Below the pieces are notes generated by a model. The model did not search any database and was not told the DNA's origin. It was given only the letters and a program-made list of their open reading frames with translations. From Streptomyces profundus (GTDB lineage: Bacteria; Actinomycetota; Actinomycetes; Streptomycetales; Streptomycetaceae): a DNA stretch of 64,000 nucleotides. Both the position numbers and the translations under genes were made by a program. Positions 36,806 through 50,400 of this stretch are shown here, piece after piece; within the stretch, counting starts at the first letter, position 1; each line of letters starts with the position of its first letter. The stretch covers positions 992,001 to 1,056,000 of the forward strand of contig NZ_CP082362.1 of the NCBI RefSeq assembly GCF_020740535.1, given 5' to 3'.

Positions 36806-37842
36806 ACATCGATCTCACGGACACCACGTCGAGCCAGATCAACTCCGCCCTGATCAGGGCTCGTCGGACGACGGGCTCGCCGGCCGTCGGCATGGTGCTG
36901 ACCATGGTCATCGTCACCGACGAGGGCAACCACTACGACGCGCTCAAGGCGGCCAACGAGGCGTCCAAGGAGCACCCCTCCCGAACCCTGGTGGTCATCG
37001 GCCGGCCAGGACGCTCGCGGCGCGAGCGGGCCTCGGCCCGCCTCGACGCCGAGGTGCGGGTCGGTGGCGACACCGGCATCGGCGAGACGGTGCTGCTGCG
37101 CCTGCACGGCGAGTTGGCCGCGCACGCGCACAGCGCGGTGCTGCCGCTGCTGCTCCCGGACGCGCCGGTGGTGGTGTGGTGGCCCGAGGACGCGCCCGCG
37201 CACCCCTCGGACGACCCGCTGGGCGCGCTGGCGCAGCGGCGCATCACGGACGCGGCGACCAGCGAGGACCCGGCGGCCGAGCTGGCGCGCCGGGCGGCGG
37301 TCTACTCCCCCGGCGACACGGACCTGGCCTGGACCAGGATCACCCCGTGGCGCAGCGTGCTGGCCGCCGCGCTGGACCAGAAGCACGCCCCGATCTCCGC
37401 CGCCGAGGTGGAGGGCGAGGATCACAGCCCGAGCACCGAGCTGCTGGCCGACTGGCTCGGCGTGCGTCTTGGCGTGCCGGTCTCCCGGGTGGTCTCGCCT
37501 GGCCCCGGCATCACCGCGGTACGGCTGACCGTCGAGGACGGGACGATCCGGCTGGAGCGTCCGGACAGCTCGCTGGCCACCCTCGCGGTGCCGGGACAGC
37601 CGGACCGGCATGTGGCGCTCAACCGACGCCCCACCTCGGAGCTGATCGCCGAGGAGCTGCGCCGGCTCGACCCGGACGAGGCGTACGCCCAGGCCGTCCG
37701 GTTCCACGGGGCCGCCGGCCGCGTCGCCGGCGGCAACGGGCACGGCGGCCCGGCGGCGAGGCCCGCCGCCGCGGTCAGGCCGAAGGCCGCCGTCGGCAAG
37801 CCCCAGGAGCGGGTCGGCAAGGCCGCGGGGTCGGACTCGTGA
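36802..37842 (+). CDS. opcA: Glucose-6-phosphate dehydrogenase assembly protein OpcA
   Basis: A 346-residue actinobacterial OpcA, a redox- and growth-linked activator that assembles with Zwf. Family blocks include NIDLTDTTSSQINSALIRAR, TLVVIGRP, VLPLLLPDAPVVVWWPEDAP and SRVVSPGPGITAVRL. The C-terminal ~35 residues are an Ala/Lys/Gly tail. Overlaps zwf by four bases and pgl by four bases (GTGA), so coupled to both. Confidence 0.93.
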   Translation: MNIDLTDTTSSQINSALIRARRTTGSPAVGMVLTMVIVTDEGNHYDALKAANEASKEHPSRTLVVIGRPGRSRRERASARLDAEVRVGGDTGIGETVLLRLHGELAAHAHSAVLPLLLPDAPVVVWWPEDAPAHPSDDPLGALAQRRITDAATSEDPAAELARRAAVYSPGDTDLAWTRITPWRSVLAAALDQKHAPISAAEVEGEDHSPSTELLADWLGVRLGVPVSRVVSPGPGITAVRLTVEDGTIRLERPDSSLATLAVPGQPDRHVALNRRPTSELIAEELRRLDPDEAYAQAVRFHGAAGRVAGGNGHGGPAARPAAAVRPKAAVGKPQERVGKAAGSDS

Positions 37843-38588
37843 CGGTGCCGAGGCTGCTGGTCCACCGGGACCAGCAGCTGATGGCCCAGGCCGCGGCGGC
37901 CCGCCTGATCACCACGATCCAGGACGCCCAGGCCGCCCGTGGTTCGGCGTCCGTGGTGCTGACCGGCGGGCGGAACGGCAACGGCCTGCTGGCCGCGCTG
38001 GCCGCCGCCCCGGCCAGGGAGGCCGTCGACTTCTCCCGCCTCGACCTCTGGTGGGGCGACGAGCGGTTCCTGCCGGCGGGCCACCAGGACCGCAACCACA
38101 CCCAGGCCGCCCAGGCGCTGCTGGACGCGGTCCCGCTCGAACCGGGCCGGGTCCATGTGATGCCCGCGTCGGACGGGCCCTTCGGCGACGATCCGGAGGC
38201 GGCGGCGAAGGGCTATGCCGCCGAACTGGACGCCGCCACCGACCCGTTCGACGTCCTGCTGCTGGGCGTCGGCCCGGACGGCCATGTGGCCTCGCTCTTC
38301 CCCGGGCTGCCGGCCGTCGGCGAGCGGGACAGGACGGTCGTCGCCGTGCGCGAGGCCCCCAAGCCGCCGCCCACCCGGCTGAGCCTCACCCTGCCCGCGA
38401 TCAACGCCGCCCGCCGGGTCTGGCTGCTGGCGGCCGGCGCGGACAAGGCCGAGGCCGCAGCGCGGGTCATGCGCGGCGCCGACCAGGCCCTGACGCCGGC
38501 GGCCGGCGTCAGGGGCACGGGGGAGACGCTGCTGCTGGTCGACCAGGCGGCGGCCACCGAGCTGCCCGAGGCGGCCACGGCCGGCTGA
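37839..38588 (+). CDS. pgl: 6-phosphogluconolactonase
   Basis: A 249-residue NagB-fold enzyme of the DevB/Pgl type hydrolysing the Zwf product. Motifs: LTGGRNGNGLLAAL, DLWWGDERFLPAGHQDRN and LLLGVGPDGHVASLFPG. Starts at GTG in a GTGA overlap with opcA. It ends the pentose phosphate operon; pgi is convergent 27 bases away. Confidence 0.94.
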   Translation: MTVPRLLVHRDQQLMAQAAAARLITTIQDAQAARGSASVVLTGGRNGNGLLAALAAAPAREAVDFSRLDLWWGDERFLPAGHQDRNHTQAAQALLDAVPLEPGRVHVMPASDGPFGDDPEAAAKGYAAELDAATDPFDVLLLGVGPDGHVASLFPGLPAVGERDRTVVAVREAPKPPPTRLSLTLPAINAARRVWLLAAGADKAEAAARVMRGADQALTPAAGVRGTGETLLLVDQAAATELPEAATAG

Positions 38589-38615
38589 CCGCCTCCCGAC
38601 CGCCGGTTTCCTCGC

Positions 38616-40280
38616 TCACCTGCCGCGCAGCGCGCGGTAGCGGGCGACGAGGCCGGCGGTCGAGGCGTCGAGCCCCGGCACCTCGGCGCCCTCCGTCAGG
38701 GCCGGCTCGACCTTCTTGGCGAGCACCTTGCCCAGCTCCACGCCCCACTGGTCGAAGGAGTCGATGTCCCACACCGCGCCCTGGACGAACACCTTGTGCT
38801 CGTAGAGCGCGATCAGCTGCCCCAGCACGGCGGGGGACAGCTCATCGGCCAGGATCGTGGTGGTCGGGCGGTTCCCAGGGAAGGTGCGGTGGGGCACCAG
38901 CTCCTCGGCCACCCCCTCGGCGCGCACCTCGTCCGGGGTCTTGCCGAACGCCAGGGCCTGGCCCTGGGCGAAGAGGTTGGCCATCAGCGGGTCGTGCTGC
39001 GCCGCGAGCGCCGGCGGCAGTTCGGCCACCGGGCGGGCGAAGCCGATCAGATCGGCCGGGATCAGCTTGGTGCCCTGGTGGAGCAGCTGGTAGTAGGCGT
39101 GCTGCCCGTTGGTGCCCGGCGTGCCCCACACCACGGGCCCGGTCTCCCAGGTGACGGGCCGGCCCCGCCGGTCCACCCGCTTGCCGTTGGACTCCATGTC
39201 CAACTGCTGGAGGTAGGCGGTGAACTGCCCGAGGTAGTGGCTGTAGGGCAGCACCGCGTGCGCCTGGGCGTCGAAGAAGGCGCCGTACCAGACGCCCAGG
39301 AGGCCGAGCAGCAGCGGCGCGTTCTCCTCCGGCGGCGCGGTGCGGAAGTGCTCGTCCATCAGCCGGAAGCCGCCCAGCATCTCCCGGAAACGCTCCGGGC
39401 CGATGGCGATCACCAGGGAGAGCCCGATCGCCGAGTCGAAGGAGTAACGTCCGCCGACCCAGTCCCAGAACTCGAACATGTTGGCCGTGTCGATGCCGAA
39501 GGCGGCGACCTTCTCGGCGTTGGTCGAGACGGCGACGAAGTGCCGGGCGACGGCCGCGGGGTCGCCACCGAGGCCGTCGAGCAGCCACTGCCGGGCCGAG
39601 GTGGCGTTGGTGATGGTCTCGATGGTGGTGAACGTCTTGGAGGCGACGATGAAGAGCGTGGTCGCCGGGTCCAGATCGCGCAGCGCCTCGTGCAGGTCGG
39701 CGCCGTCCACGTTGGAGACGAAGCGGAAGTCGATCTCCCGCAGGCTGTAGGGGCGGAGCGCCTCGTAGGCCATCGCCGGACCCAGGTCGGAACCGCCGAT
39801 ACCGATGTTGACGACGGTGCCGATCCGCTCCCCGGTGTGACCGCGCCACTCCCCCGAGCGCACCAGCTCGGCGAACTCCGAGAGCCGGTCCAGCACGGCG
39901 TGCACGGCCGGCACGACATTCTCGCGGTTCTCTCCATCCTCAACCTCGACCACGGCGTCGGCCGGCGCGCGCAGCGCCGTGTGCAGGACCGCGCGGTCCT
40001 CGGTGACGTTGATCCGCTCGCCTCGGAACATCGCGTCCCGCAGCCGGGCCACCTCGGTGGTCCGCGCCAGCGCCTGGAGCAGGCGGAGTGTCTCGTCGGT
40101 CACCAGCTGCTTGGAGTAGTCCAGATAGAGGCCGCCCACCGTCAGGCCATACCGCTCGGCCCGCCCCGGGTCCTCGTCAAACAGCTTCCGCAGGCCCACC
40201 TCGCCCAGCTCGGCGCGGTGCTTCACCAGCGCGCTCCACTCGGGCAGTTGGTCAAGACGGCCCCGGCCACCTGTAGTCAT
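38616..40280 (-). CDS. pgi: Glucose-6-phosphate isomerase
   Basis: A 554-residue isomerase interconverting glucose 6-phosphate and fructose 6-phosphate. Signatures: [17 protein letters not shown] (phosphate site), [27 protein letters not shown] and the lysine/histidine region [17 protein letters not shown]; catalytic Glu lies in VWGTPGTNG context. Convergent with the pgl end of the pentose phosphate operon and thus sits at its branch with glycolysis. Confidence 0.95.
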   Translation of the reverse strand: MTTGGRGRLDQLPEWSALVKHRAELGEVGLRKLFDEDPGRAERYGLTVGGLYLDYSKQLVTDETLRLLQALARTTEVARLRDAMFRGERINVTEDRAVLHTALRAPADAVVEVEDGENRENVVPAVHAVLDRLSEFAELVRSGEWRGHTGERIGTVVNIGIGGSDLGPAMAYEALRPYSLREIDFRFVSNVDGADLHEALRDLDPATTLFIVASKTFTTIETITNATSARQWLLDGLGGDPAAVARHFVAVSTNAEKVAAFGIDTANMFEFWDWVGGRYSFDSAIGLSLVIAIGPERFREMLGGFRLMDEHFRTAPPEENAPLLLGLLGVWYGAFFDAQAHAVLPYSHYLGQFTAYLQQLDMESNGKRVDRRGRPVTWETGPVVWGTPGTNGQHAYYQLLHQGTKLIPADLIGFARPVAELPPALAAQHDPLMANLFAQGQALAFGKTPDEVRAEGVAEELVPHRTFPGNRPTTTILADELSPAVLGQLIALYEHKVFVQGAVWDIDSFDQWGVELGKVLAKKVEPALTEGAEVPGLDASTAGLVARYRALRGR

Positions 40281-40417
40281 GTTCGCCTCGGTTATCCCTT
40301 GTGCTGACGTCCCGCCCCACGCTAGTCGATCGACCGCGCCCGGGCGGCGGCCCGGTCGGGGAGCGCTCCAGGTCGTCGCCGTGGGCCAGGACCCGAACTC
40401 GACCGGCCCGCACAGCG

Positions 40418-40450
40418 GTTCGGCCCCGGCACAGGATGCCGGGGCCGAAC
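40418..40450 (-). terminator. Terminator of the RbpA-family gene
   Basis: GTTCGGCCCCGGCA and TGCCGGGGCCGAAC form a perfect 14-base stem with a 5-base loop, 23 bases beyond the RbpA-family stop codon. One of the two strongest hairpins in the window. Confidence 0.75.
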
Positions 40451-40473
40451 TCCTTCACCGAGGACGCGTCCGA

Positions 40474-40809
40474 TCAGATCTCACCGCGTAGTTTGGCGAG
40501 CGCCTCGGCGAGAATCGCCTCACCGTCGGCGTCGCTGCGCCGCTCCCGCACATAGGCGAGATGGGTCTTGTAGGGCTCGGTACGCGGTGGGTCCGGCGGA
40601 TCGTCGCGCTCGGTGCCTGCGGGGAACCCGCAACGCGGACAGTCCCAGGTCTCCGGGATCTGTGCGTCGCTGGCGAAGCTGGGCTGCGTCTCGTGCCCGT
40701 TCGCGCACCAGAAGGAGACCCTCAGCCGGGGCGCGGTCTCCCCGCGCTCGGCCTCACCCATGGGCCCCGCCCCGACCCGGCTGCCTCGGATCGCGTTGCC
40801 ACCTGCCAC
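40474..40809 (-). CDS. rbpA: RbpA-family RNA polymerase-binding protein
   Basis: A 111-residue actinobacterial protein of the RbpA family. The metal or core region is FWCANGHETQPSF and CPRCGFPAG; the C-terminal helix is THLAYVRERRSDADGEAILAEALAKLRGEI, whose key part is YVRERRSDADGEA. RbpA stabilises the RNA polymerase-sigma factor complex. Streptomyces has more than one member, and this divergent one may not be the best studied paralogue. The GTG has GGGAG nine bases upstream. Confidence 0.8.
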   Translation of the reverse strand: MAGGNAIRGSRVGAGPMGEAERGETAPRLRVSFWCANGHETQPSFASDAQIPETWDCPRCGFPAGTERDDPPDPPRTEPYKTHLAYVRERRSDADGEAILAEALAKLRGEI

Positions 40810-40892
40810 GGTCGTTACTCCCTGCCTGCCATCCTGCGAAGTCCTCAGTCTATGCAAGGCTCAACGCACGTCCAGTGCTGGGAGTTACTGAC

Positions 40893-41123
40893 TTATGACT
40901 TCATCAGCAGACCGAGCACCACGACGATCGCGACCCACGCGAGGGCGACCACCACCGTGATCCGGTCCAGGTTCCGCTCGGCGACCGACGACCCGCCGAC
41001 CGAGGACTGCATACCCCCACCGAACATGTCGGAGAGGCCGCCGCCCTTGCCCTTGTGCATCAGCACGAGAAGTGCCAGCAGGAAGCTGAAGACGATCAGC
41101 GCGATCTGGAACGCCGTTTCCAC
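40893..41123 (-). CDS. secG: Preprotein translocase subunit SecG
   Basis: A 76-residue membrane protein with two hydrophobic helices (ALIVFSFLLALLVLMHKGKGGGLSDMFGGG and VVALAWVAIVVVLGLLMKS), the SecG hairpin flanking a Gly-rich loop. Component of the SecYEG protein-export channel. It lies downstream of tpiA on the same strand; secG next to tpiA-pgk is the standard Gram-positive arrangement. Confidence 0.94.
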   Translation of the reverse strand: METAFQIALIVFSFLLALLVLMHKGKGGGLSDMFGGGMQSSVGGSSVAERNLDRITVVVALAWVAIVVVLGLLMKS

Positions 41124-41244
41124 GACTGGACCAACTCTCTACGACGACGAACGACGGACAATTCCGGGAGCCGACCAGGGCGGCACAGGGCCTGCGGCCG
41201 GCCCCCGGACAGGGTACCGCTAGCTCGGGGTGTGGCCCCAGGGG

Positions 41245-42021
<777 letters not shown>

Positions 42022-42108
42022 GCGCCCGCCCCTTTCTTCCCTGCTGTCCTGGCTGCCCACGGCGCGCGGACGCGCGACGTGCTGGTGTGGGGGCTCGACT
42101 GCCCCATC

Positions 42109-43311
42109 TCAGTCCTCCAACGCGGCCAGGCCCGGGAGGGCCTTGCCCTCCAGGTACTCCAGGCTCGCGCCGCCGCCGGTGGAGATATGGCCGAAACCGT
42201 TCTCGTCCAGGCCGAGCAGTCGCACGGCCGCCGCCGAGTCCCCGCCGCCGACCACGGTGAACGCGTCGCTGTCCACCAGGGCCTGGGCGACGGCCCTGGT
42301 GCCCTCGGCGAAGTCCGGGTGCTCGAAGACGCCCATCGGACCGTTCCAGAAGACGGTGGCCGCGTCCGCCACCTTGGCGGCGAACAGCTCCCTCGTCCGC
42401 GGGCCGATGTCAAGACCCATGAGGCCCGCGGGAATGGCGTCGGCGCCCACCTCGACGGGACCGGCCGGGGCCTTGGTCCTGAGGTCGGGGAAGTCCTTGG
42501 CCGCCACCACGTCGACGGGCAGCACGAACTCCACGCCCTTCTCCTGGGCCCGCCGCAGATACTCCTGGACGGTCGGGATCTGGTCGGTCTGGAGCAGCGA
42601 GTCGCCCACCTCGTGGCCCTGGGCGGCCAGGAAGGTGAAGGCCATGCCGCCGCCGATCAGAATGCGGTCGGCGCGCTCCAACAGATGGTCGATCACGCCC
42701 AGCTTGTCGGAGACCTTGGAGCCGCCGAGCACCACCGCGTAGGGGCGCTTGACGTCCTCGGTGAGCTGCTTGAGCACGCCCACCTCGCTCGCGATCAGGC
42801 CACCCGCCGCATGGGGCAGGCGGGCCGGCAGGTCGAAGACGGAGGCGTGCTTGCGGTGCACGGCGCCGAAGCCGTCGCCGACGTAGAAGTCGGCGAGGGT
42901 GGCGAGCCGGTCGGCGAAGGCGCCGCGCTCGGCGTCGTCCTTGCTGGTCTCCCCCGCGTTGAAACGGAGGTTCTCCAGCAGCGCCACCTGTCCGTCGCCC
43001 AGCCCGGCGACGGCGGCCTCGGCGCTGTCGCCGACCGTGTCGGTGGCGACGACGACATCCTGGCCGAGCAGCTCGCCGAGCCGGCGACCGACGGGGGCCA
43101 GCGAGTACGCCGGATCCGGCGCGCCCTTGGGGCGGCCGAGGTGCGAGGCGACGACGACCCTGGCGCCCGCCTCGATCAACTTGCTGATGGTCGGCACGGC
43201 GGCCCTGATCCGGCCGTCGTCGGTGATGGTGCCGTCCGCGAGCGGGACGTTCAGATCGGCGCGGACGAACACCCGCTGCCCGGCGACGCTCAGGTCGTCA
43301 ATGGTCTTCAT
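42109..43311 (-). CDS. pgk: Phosphoglycerate kinase
   Basis: A 400-residue enzyme making ATP in glycolysis. N-terminal [29 protein letters not shown], substrate region [16 protein letters not shown], nucleotide loop [14 protein letters not shown] and the C-terminal [13 protein letters not shown] are present. AAGGAG precedes the ATG. A strong terminator separates it from the upstream gap gene. Confidence 0.95.
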   Translation of the reverse strand: MKTIDDLSVAGQRVFVRADLNVPLADGTITDDGRIRAAVPTISKLIEAGARVVVASHLGRPKGAPDPAYSLAPVGRRLGELLGQDVVVATDTVGDSAEAAVAGLGDGQVALLENLRFNAGETSKDDAERGAFADRLATLADFYVGDGFGAVHRKHASVFDLPARLPHAAGGLIASEVGVLKQLTEDVKRPYAVVLGGSKVSDKLGVIDHLLERADRILIGGGMAFTFLAAQGHEVGDSLLQTDQIPTVQEYLRRAQEKGVEFVLPVDVVAAKDFPDLRTKAPAGPVEVGADAIPAGLMGLDIGPRTRELFAAKVADAATVFWNGPMGVFEHPDFAEGTRAVAQALVDSDAFTVVGGGDSAAAVRLLGLDENGFGHISTGGGASLEYLEGKALPGLAALED

Positions 43312-43378
43312 GGTTGTCTGGACTCCTTGAGGCACTCGAGAACCGCTTCTGTCCCCATCCGACGTGGCGGACGCGGCG

Positions 43379-43415
43379 AGGGCCCGCCGAGCGCTTCGCG
43401 CGCTCCGCGGGCCCT
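43379..43415 (-). terminator. gap terminator
   Basis: AGGGCCCGC pairs with GCGGGCCCT; one C-C mismatch follows and then an inner GAGCGC/GCGCTC stem around TTCGC. It lies downstream of gap, so gap and pgk are probably separate transcripts. Confidence 0.7.
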
Positions 43416-43460
43416 TGGCCTGCCATCCGGCGGCCGGGCGGCGCCACGTTCAACAGCGGG

Positions 43461-45599
<2,139 letters not shown>

Positions 45600-45609
<10 letters not shown>

Positions 45610-46682
45610 GGGCCGATCCTTCCATGCATCCGAAAAACACGGTCATACGCGGCGGCCAGTAGCTCAGGGTCGTGCCGAGGAGAGCCAGCGCCGGCACCGG
45701 AGCCACCGCTCGCGGCCACCGGTGCCAACACCACATCGGCCCCCAGCCGTTCGGCGGCGGCCTGGCTCAGGCTCTCTCCGTCGGGGACGGCGGCCCGATC
45801 TGCCAGCACCACGTCGAAGGCGAGTTTAGGGGCGTGTTGTACCAAAACCTCCACATGACGCTGCGGTGAGAAGCCATCAGTTTCGCCGGGCTGGGGCGCG
45901 AGGTTGAGCGAGAGCACCCTGCGGGCCTTCGTGCTGACCAGGGCCTGGAGCAGCTCGGGCACCAGCAGGTGGGGGATGACGGAGGAGAACCAGGAGCCCG
46001 GACCGAGAACCACCCAGTCGGCGTCCAACACCGCCTCCACCGCCTCCGGCACGGCGGGCGGGTCGTGCGGCACCAGCATCACCTCCCGCACCTCCCCGGG
46101 GGTGAGGGCCACGGCCGCCTGGCCACGGACCCGGGCCAACTCGTCGGGGCTGGCGGGATCGTGCCCGAGCACCGAGGCCTCCAGGGCAAGCGGCACCGCG
46201 GACATGGGCAGCACCCGCCCATGGGCGCCCAGCAACTTGCCGACCAGGTCCAGGGCGCCGACGTGGTCGCCCAGTTGTTCCCAGAGCGCGACGATCAGCA
46301 GGTTGCCCACCGCGTGGTCGTGCAGCGCGCCCTCGCTCTGGAAGCGGTGCTGGATCACCTCGGACCAGGTGCGGCCCCACTCGTCGTCGCCGCAGAGCGC
46401 GGCCAGCGCCTTGCGCAGATCCCCGGGGGGCAGCACGCCCAGCTCGTCACGGAGCCGCCCGCTGGAGCCACCGTCGTCGGCGACGGTGACCACCGCCGTG
46501 AGATCGCCGGTGATCCGACGCAGGGCGGTGAGCGAGGCGGACAGGCCCATGCCCCCGCCCAGCGCGACGACCTTGGGCTGGGCCCCACGACGGCCGCCCC
46601 GCGCCGTGCGGAGGGAGCGGCGCCCCAACAGGGGGGCGCCGCCCGAGGCCGCGCGACGCTGTCTTATCGCCTTGCGCGGCAT
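45600..46682 (-). CDS. yvcK: YvcK-family UDP-sugar-binding gluconeogenesis factor
   Basis: A 360-residue CofD-like protein. [16 protein letters not shown] binds the nucleotide sugar, then [32 protein letters not shown] (key part [10 protein letters not shown]), and [13 protein letters not shown]. YvcK homologues link carbon supply and cell-wall growth; in actinobacteria they interact with peptidoglycan precursors. Sits between rapZ and whiA with a GAGTAGGG just before the ATG. The Arg-rich N-terminus is unusual and may be disordered. Confidence 0.9.
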
Positions 46683-46684
46683 CC

Positions 46685-47611
46685 CTACTCGCGTCCCATG
46701 TCACGATGGACGATCACGGTCTCCACTCCCTCCGCCGACAGCCGGCGGGCCAGCCGCTCGGACATGGCGACGCTCCGGTGCTTGCCGCCGGTGCAGCCGA
46801 CGGCGATGGTCACATAGCGCTTGCCCTCGCGCCGATAGCCGGCGGCGATCAGCTGGAGCAGCTCGGCGTAGCGGTCCAGGAACTCCTTGGCGCCCGGCTG
46901 GTTGAAGACGTACCCGGACACCTCCTCGCTCGTCCCCGTGAAGGGGCGCAGTTCCGGCACCCAGTGCGGGTTGGGCAGGAAGCGGCAGTCGACCACGTGG
47001 TCGGCGTCGACGGGCAGGCCGTACTTGTAGCCGAAGGACATCACGGTGGCCCGCAGCTCGGGCTCGTCGCCGCCGGCGAACTGGGCGTCCATCTTGGCGC
47101 GCAGCTCGTGGACGTTGAGGTTGGAGGTGTCGATCACCAGATCGGCGTCGCCGCGCAGCTCGCGCAGCAGATCGCGTTCGGCGGCGATGCCGTCGACGAT
47201 CCGGCCCTCGCCCTGCAACGGATGCGGGCGGCGGACCGACTCGAACCGCTGGACGAGGGCGTTCTCCGACGCCTCAAGGAAGACGATGCGCCGGGTGACG
47301 CCCTTGGTCTCCAGATCGGTGAGCGACTCGCGCAGGCTGTCGAAGAACCCGCGGCCCCGGACGTCGACCACCACGGCGATCCGGGCGACGTTGCCCTGGG
47401 AGCGCGCGCCGAGATCGACCATGGTGGGGATCAGGGCCGGTGGGAGGTTGTCCACCACGAACCAGCCGAGATCCTCCAGACACTTGGCCGCGGTGCTGCG
47501 GCCGGCTCCGGACATGCCGGAGATGATGACCAGCTCCGGGGTGGTGACGGCCTCCTCGCCGCCGGCCGGCCCGGTGGTGGGTTCCTCGCCTCTGGTGTGT
47601 TCACTCATCAT
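46685..47611 (-). CDS. rapZ: RNase adapter RapZ
   Basis: A 308-residue nucleotide-binding protein. Walker A GMSGAGRSTAAKCLEDLG near residue 32, C-terminal ligand-binding motif VGCTGGKHRSVAMSERLA. The family controls small-RNA stability and amino-sugar balance in E. coli; its Streptomyces role is less defined. The start is ATG 47611, with GGGGG eight bases upstream; the open frame also has a TTG two codons before. Two bases separate it from yvcK. Confidence 0.92.
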   Translation of the reverse strand: MMSEHTRGEEPTTGPAGGEEAVTTPELVIISGMSGAGRSTAAKCLEDLGWFVVDNLPPALIPTMVDLGARSQGNVARIAVVVDVRGRGFFDSLRESLTDLETKGVTRRIVFLEASENALVQRFESVRRPHPLQGEGRIVDGIAAERDLLRELRGDADLVIDTSNLNVHELRAKMDAQFAGGDEPELRATVMSFGYKYGLPVDADHVVDCRFLPNPHWVPELRPFTGTSEEVSGYVFNQPGAKEFLDRYAELLQLIAAGYRREGKRYVTIAVGCTGGKHRSVAMSERLARRLSAEGVETVIVHRDMGRE

Positions 47612-47674
47612 GCTCAATCCCCCGCCTGTTCCTTTGTGAAGTGGGTCGTTGTGGGTTGCCTCTTCCGCGCTCGC

Positions 47675-49648
47675 TCAGTCCTCGACGATCTCGCCGGTGG
47701 CCGTGTTGACCGCGGGGGCGGCCTGGGCCTGACCGGCGAGGGCCGCCGCGACCGTCTCGGCGGTCTTGCGGCCTATGCCGGGCACCTCGCTGATCTCCTC
47801 CACGGTGGCGGCACGGAGCCGCTTGACCGAGCCGAAGTGCTTGAGCAGCGCCTTCTTACGGGTCTCCCCGAGGCCGGGAATGGCGTCGAGAGGACCCTTT
47901 CTTATTGATTGTGACCGTTTTCCGCGCTGATAGCGGATGGCGAAGCGATGCGCCTCGTCCCTGACCCGCTGCAGCAGATAGAGCCCCTCGCTGGTGCGCG
48001 GGAGGATCACCGGATCCTCCTCGCCGGGCAGCCAGACCTCTTCCAGCCGTTTGGCCAGGCCACAGACCGCGACATCGTCGATGCCGAGCTCGTCCAGCGC
48101 CCGGCGGGCCGCCGCCACCTGCGGCTGGCCGCCGTCGACCACCACCAGCTGCGGGGGGTAGGCGAAGCGCTTGGGCCGGCCGTCGTCCTCCACCGGGGCG
48201 GGGAACGCGTCGTCCGGCTCCTCCTCGACCGCCCACTCCCCGGTGCGCTCGCGCTCGCGCAGATAGCGGCGGAACCGCCGGGAGACCACCTCGTGCATGG
48301 CCCGGACATCGTCCTGTCCGGCGAAGCTCTTGATCTGGAACCGGCGGTATTCGCTCTTCCGAGCGAGACCGTCCTCGAAGACGACCATGGAGGCGACCAC
48401 GTCGTCCCCCTGGAGATGGGAGATGTCGAAGCACTCGACGCGCAGCGGCGCGGAGTCCAGGCCGAGGTTCTCGGCGATCTCCTCCAGCGCGCGGGACCTG
48501 GTGGTGAGATCGGAGGCGCGTCTGGTCTTGTGCAGCACCAGCGCCTGCCGGGCGTTGCGCTCGACCGTGGTCATCAGATCGCGCTTGTCGCCGCGCTGCG
48601 GGACGCGGAGGTTGACCGCGGAGCCGCGGCGTTCGGTGAGCCAGTCGGTGAGCGGCCCCGGGGGCTCGGGCAGCGCGGGCACCAGGACCTCCTTGGGCAC
48701 GCTCTCGCCGCTCTCCTCGCCGTAGAGCTGCTGCACGGCGCTCTCCACCAGCTCACCCGTGGTGACGTTCGCCACCCGGTCGGTGACCCAGCCGCGCTGT
48801 CCGCGCACCCGGCCGCCGCGCACATGGAAGATCTGCACGGCCGCCTCCAGCTCGTCCTCGGCGAGGGCGATCAGATCGGCGTCGGTGGCGTCGGCGAGGA
48901 CCACCGCGTTTTTCTCCATGGCGCGCCGCAGCGCCTCGATGTCGTCGCGCAGCCGGCCGGCCCGCTCGTACTCCAGGGCCTCGGCGGCCTCGGCCATCTC
49001 CGTCTCCAGGCGACGGAGGTAGGTGCCGGTGCGCCCGGCCATGAAGTCGCAGAACTCCTCGGCCAGCGCGCGGTGCTCCTCGGGGCTGACCCGGCCGGTG
49101 CAGGGCGCCGAGCACTTCTCGATATAGCCGAGGAGGCAGGGGCGCCCGATGGCGTGCGCGCGTTTGAACACCCCGGCGGAGCAGGTGCGCACGGGAAAGA
49201 CGCGGAGCAGCAGATCCACCGTCTCGCGGATGGCCCAGGCGTGCCCGTAGGGGCCGAAGTAGCGCACGCCCCGGCGCTTGGCGCCGCGCAGCACCTGGAC
49301 GCGGGGGAACTCCTCGTTCATGGTCACCGCGAGTGACGGATAGCTCTTGTCGTCGCGGTACTTGACGTTGAATCGGGGGTCGTACTCCTTGATCCAGGAG
49401 TACTCCAACTGCAGGGCCTCGACCTCGGTGCCCACCACCGTCCACTCCACCGAGGCAGCCGTGGTGACCATGGTGGCGGTGCGGGGATGCAGTCCTGAGA
49501 TGTCCTGGAAATAGGAAGAAAGGCGCTGACGCAGGCTTTTCGCCTTCCCGACATAGATCACCCGGCGGTGCTCGTCGCGGAACCGATAGACGCCGGGCGA
49601 GTCGGGAATCTCGCCCGGCCTCGGGCGGTAGCTGGAAGGATCGGCCAT
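47675..49648 (-). CDS. uvrC: Excinuclease ABC subunit C
   Basis: A 657-residue nucleotide-excision repair nuclease. GIY-YIG domain near the N-terminus ([30 protein letters not shown], key part VYRF...VIYVGKA), a UVR motif around residues 200-235, an RNase H-like domain with [13 protein letters not shown], and C-terminal helix-hairpin-helix motifs ([18 protein letters not shown]). The transcript appears leaderless from a damage-type promoter. A short AT-rich codon run occurs near the C-terminus (47888-47925). Confidence 0.95.
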   Translation of the reverse strand: MADPSSYRPRPGEIPDSPGVYRFRDEHRRVIYVGKAKSLRQRLSSYFQDISGLHPRTATMVTTAASVEWTVVGTEVEALQLEYSWIKEYDPRFNVKYRDDKSYPSLAVTMNEEFPRVQVLRGAKRRGVRYFGPYGHAWAIRETVDLLLRVFPVRTCSAGVFKRAHAIGRPCLLGYIEKCSAPCTGRVSPEEHRALAEEFCDFMAGRTGTYLRRLETEMAEAAEALEYERAGRLRDDIEALRRAMEKNAVVLADATDADLIALAEDELEAAVQIFHVRGGRVRGQRGWVTDRVANVTTGELVESAVQQLYGEESGESVPKEVLVPALPEPPGPLTDWLTERRGSAVNLRVPQRGDKRDLMTTVERNARQALVLHKTRRASDLTTRSRALEEIAENLGLDSAPLRVECFDISHLQGDDVVASMVVFEDGLARKSEYRRFQIKSFAGQDDVRAMHEVVSRRFRRYLRERERTGEWAVEEEPDDAFPAPVEDDGRPKRFAYPPQLVVVDGGQPQVAAARRALDELGIDDVAVCGLAKRLEEVWLPGEEDPVILPRTSEGLYLLQRVRDEAHRFAIRYQRGKRSQSIRKGPLDAIPGLGETRKKALLKHFGSVKRLRAATVEEISEVPGIGRKTAETVAAALAGQAQAAPAVNTATGEIVED

Positions 49649-49655
49649 GACCGCA

Positions 49656-49678
49656 ACCCTACTGCCGCCAACTGACAG
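49656..49678 (-). promoter_or_regulatory. DNA-damage-type promoter of uvrC
   Basis: CTGTCAGTT-N8-TAGGGT on the minus strand matches TTGTCAGTG-N8-TAnnnT with two differences in the upstream half. The -10 ends exactly seven bases before the uvrC ATG, as in uvrB and ogt. Confidence 0.65.
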
Positions 49679-49705
49679 TGAGCGAAGCGCGCGCGTCCTG
49701 GGCGG

Positions 49706-50362
49706 CTACCAACCGCGCTCGCGCCACTCCGGCAGGCTCGGTCGTTCGGCGCCCAGCGTGGTGTCGGCGCCGTGCCCCGGGTACACCCAGGTCTCGTCGG
49801 GGAGTTGGGCGAACAGCCTGGTCTCGACGTCGTGCAGCAGGCTGGCGAACGCCGCCGCGTCGCCATGGGTGTTGCCGACCCCGCCGGGAAAGAGGCTGTC
49901 CCCGGTGAAGAGATGGGGGCGCCCGTCGGGGTCGTCGTAGACCAGCGCGACGGAGCCCGGGGTGTGCCCGACCAGATGACGGACGGTGAGGCGGCAGCGG
50001 CCCACGGCGACCTCGTCGCCGTCGTCCAACGGGACCGAGGTGGGCACCGGGATGCCCTCGGCGTCGAGACGTCCGGCGTAGGTGGGTGCGCCGGTGGCGC
50101 GCACGACCTCGTCGAGCGCCTGCCAGTGGTCGCCGTGCCGGTGCGTGGTCACCACTCCGACGACGCCGTCCTGGCCGATCAGCTCCAGCAGGGCGGCGGC
50201 GTCGTTGGCTGCGTCGATCAGCAGCTGTTCGCCGGTGGCCCGGCAGCGGAGCAGATAGGCGTTGTTCTCCATGGGCCCCACGGCGATCTTGCTGATCACC
50301 AGATGGGCCAGCTCGTGCGCGTCGGCAGGACCGCCGACGGTGACGTTCCCTGTGTACGGCAT
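49706..50362 (-). CDS. Metallo-beta-lactamase fold hydrolase
   Basis: A 218-residue MBL-fold protein. The metal motif is TTHRHGDHWQAL (HxHxDH variant THRHGDH), later HLVGHTPGSVALV and GHGADTTLG. Resembles glyoxalase II-like or thioesterase hydrolases. The ATG at 50362 has GAGAGG upstream; the frame reading further upstream through the next gene is noncoding. Substrate unknown. Confidence 0.85.
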   Translation of the reverse strand: MPYTGNVTVGGPADAHELAHLVISKIAVGPMENNAYLLRCRATGEQLLIDAANDAAALLELIGQDGVVGVVTTHRHGDHWQALDEVVRATGAPTYAGRLDAEGIPVPTSVPLDDGDEVAVGRCRLTVRHLVGHTPGSVALVYDDPDGRPHLFTGDSLFPGGVGNTHGDAAAFASLLHDVETRLFAQLPDETWVYPGHGADTTLGAERPSLPEWRERGW

Positions 50363-50400
50363 GCTCGTGGTGCCTCTCAGAAGGTCGCTTCGGGCGTCGC

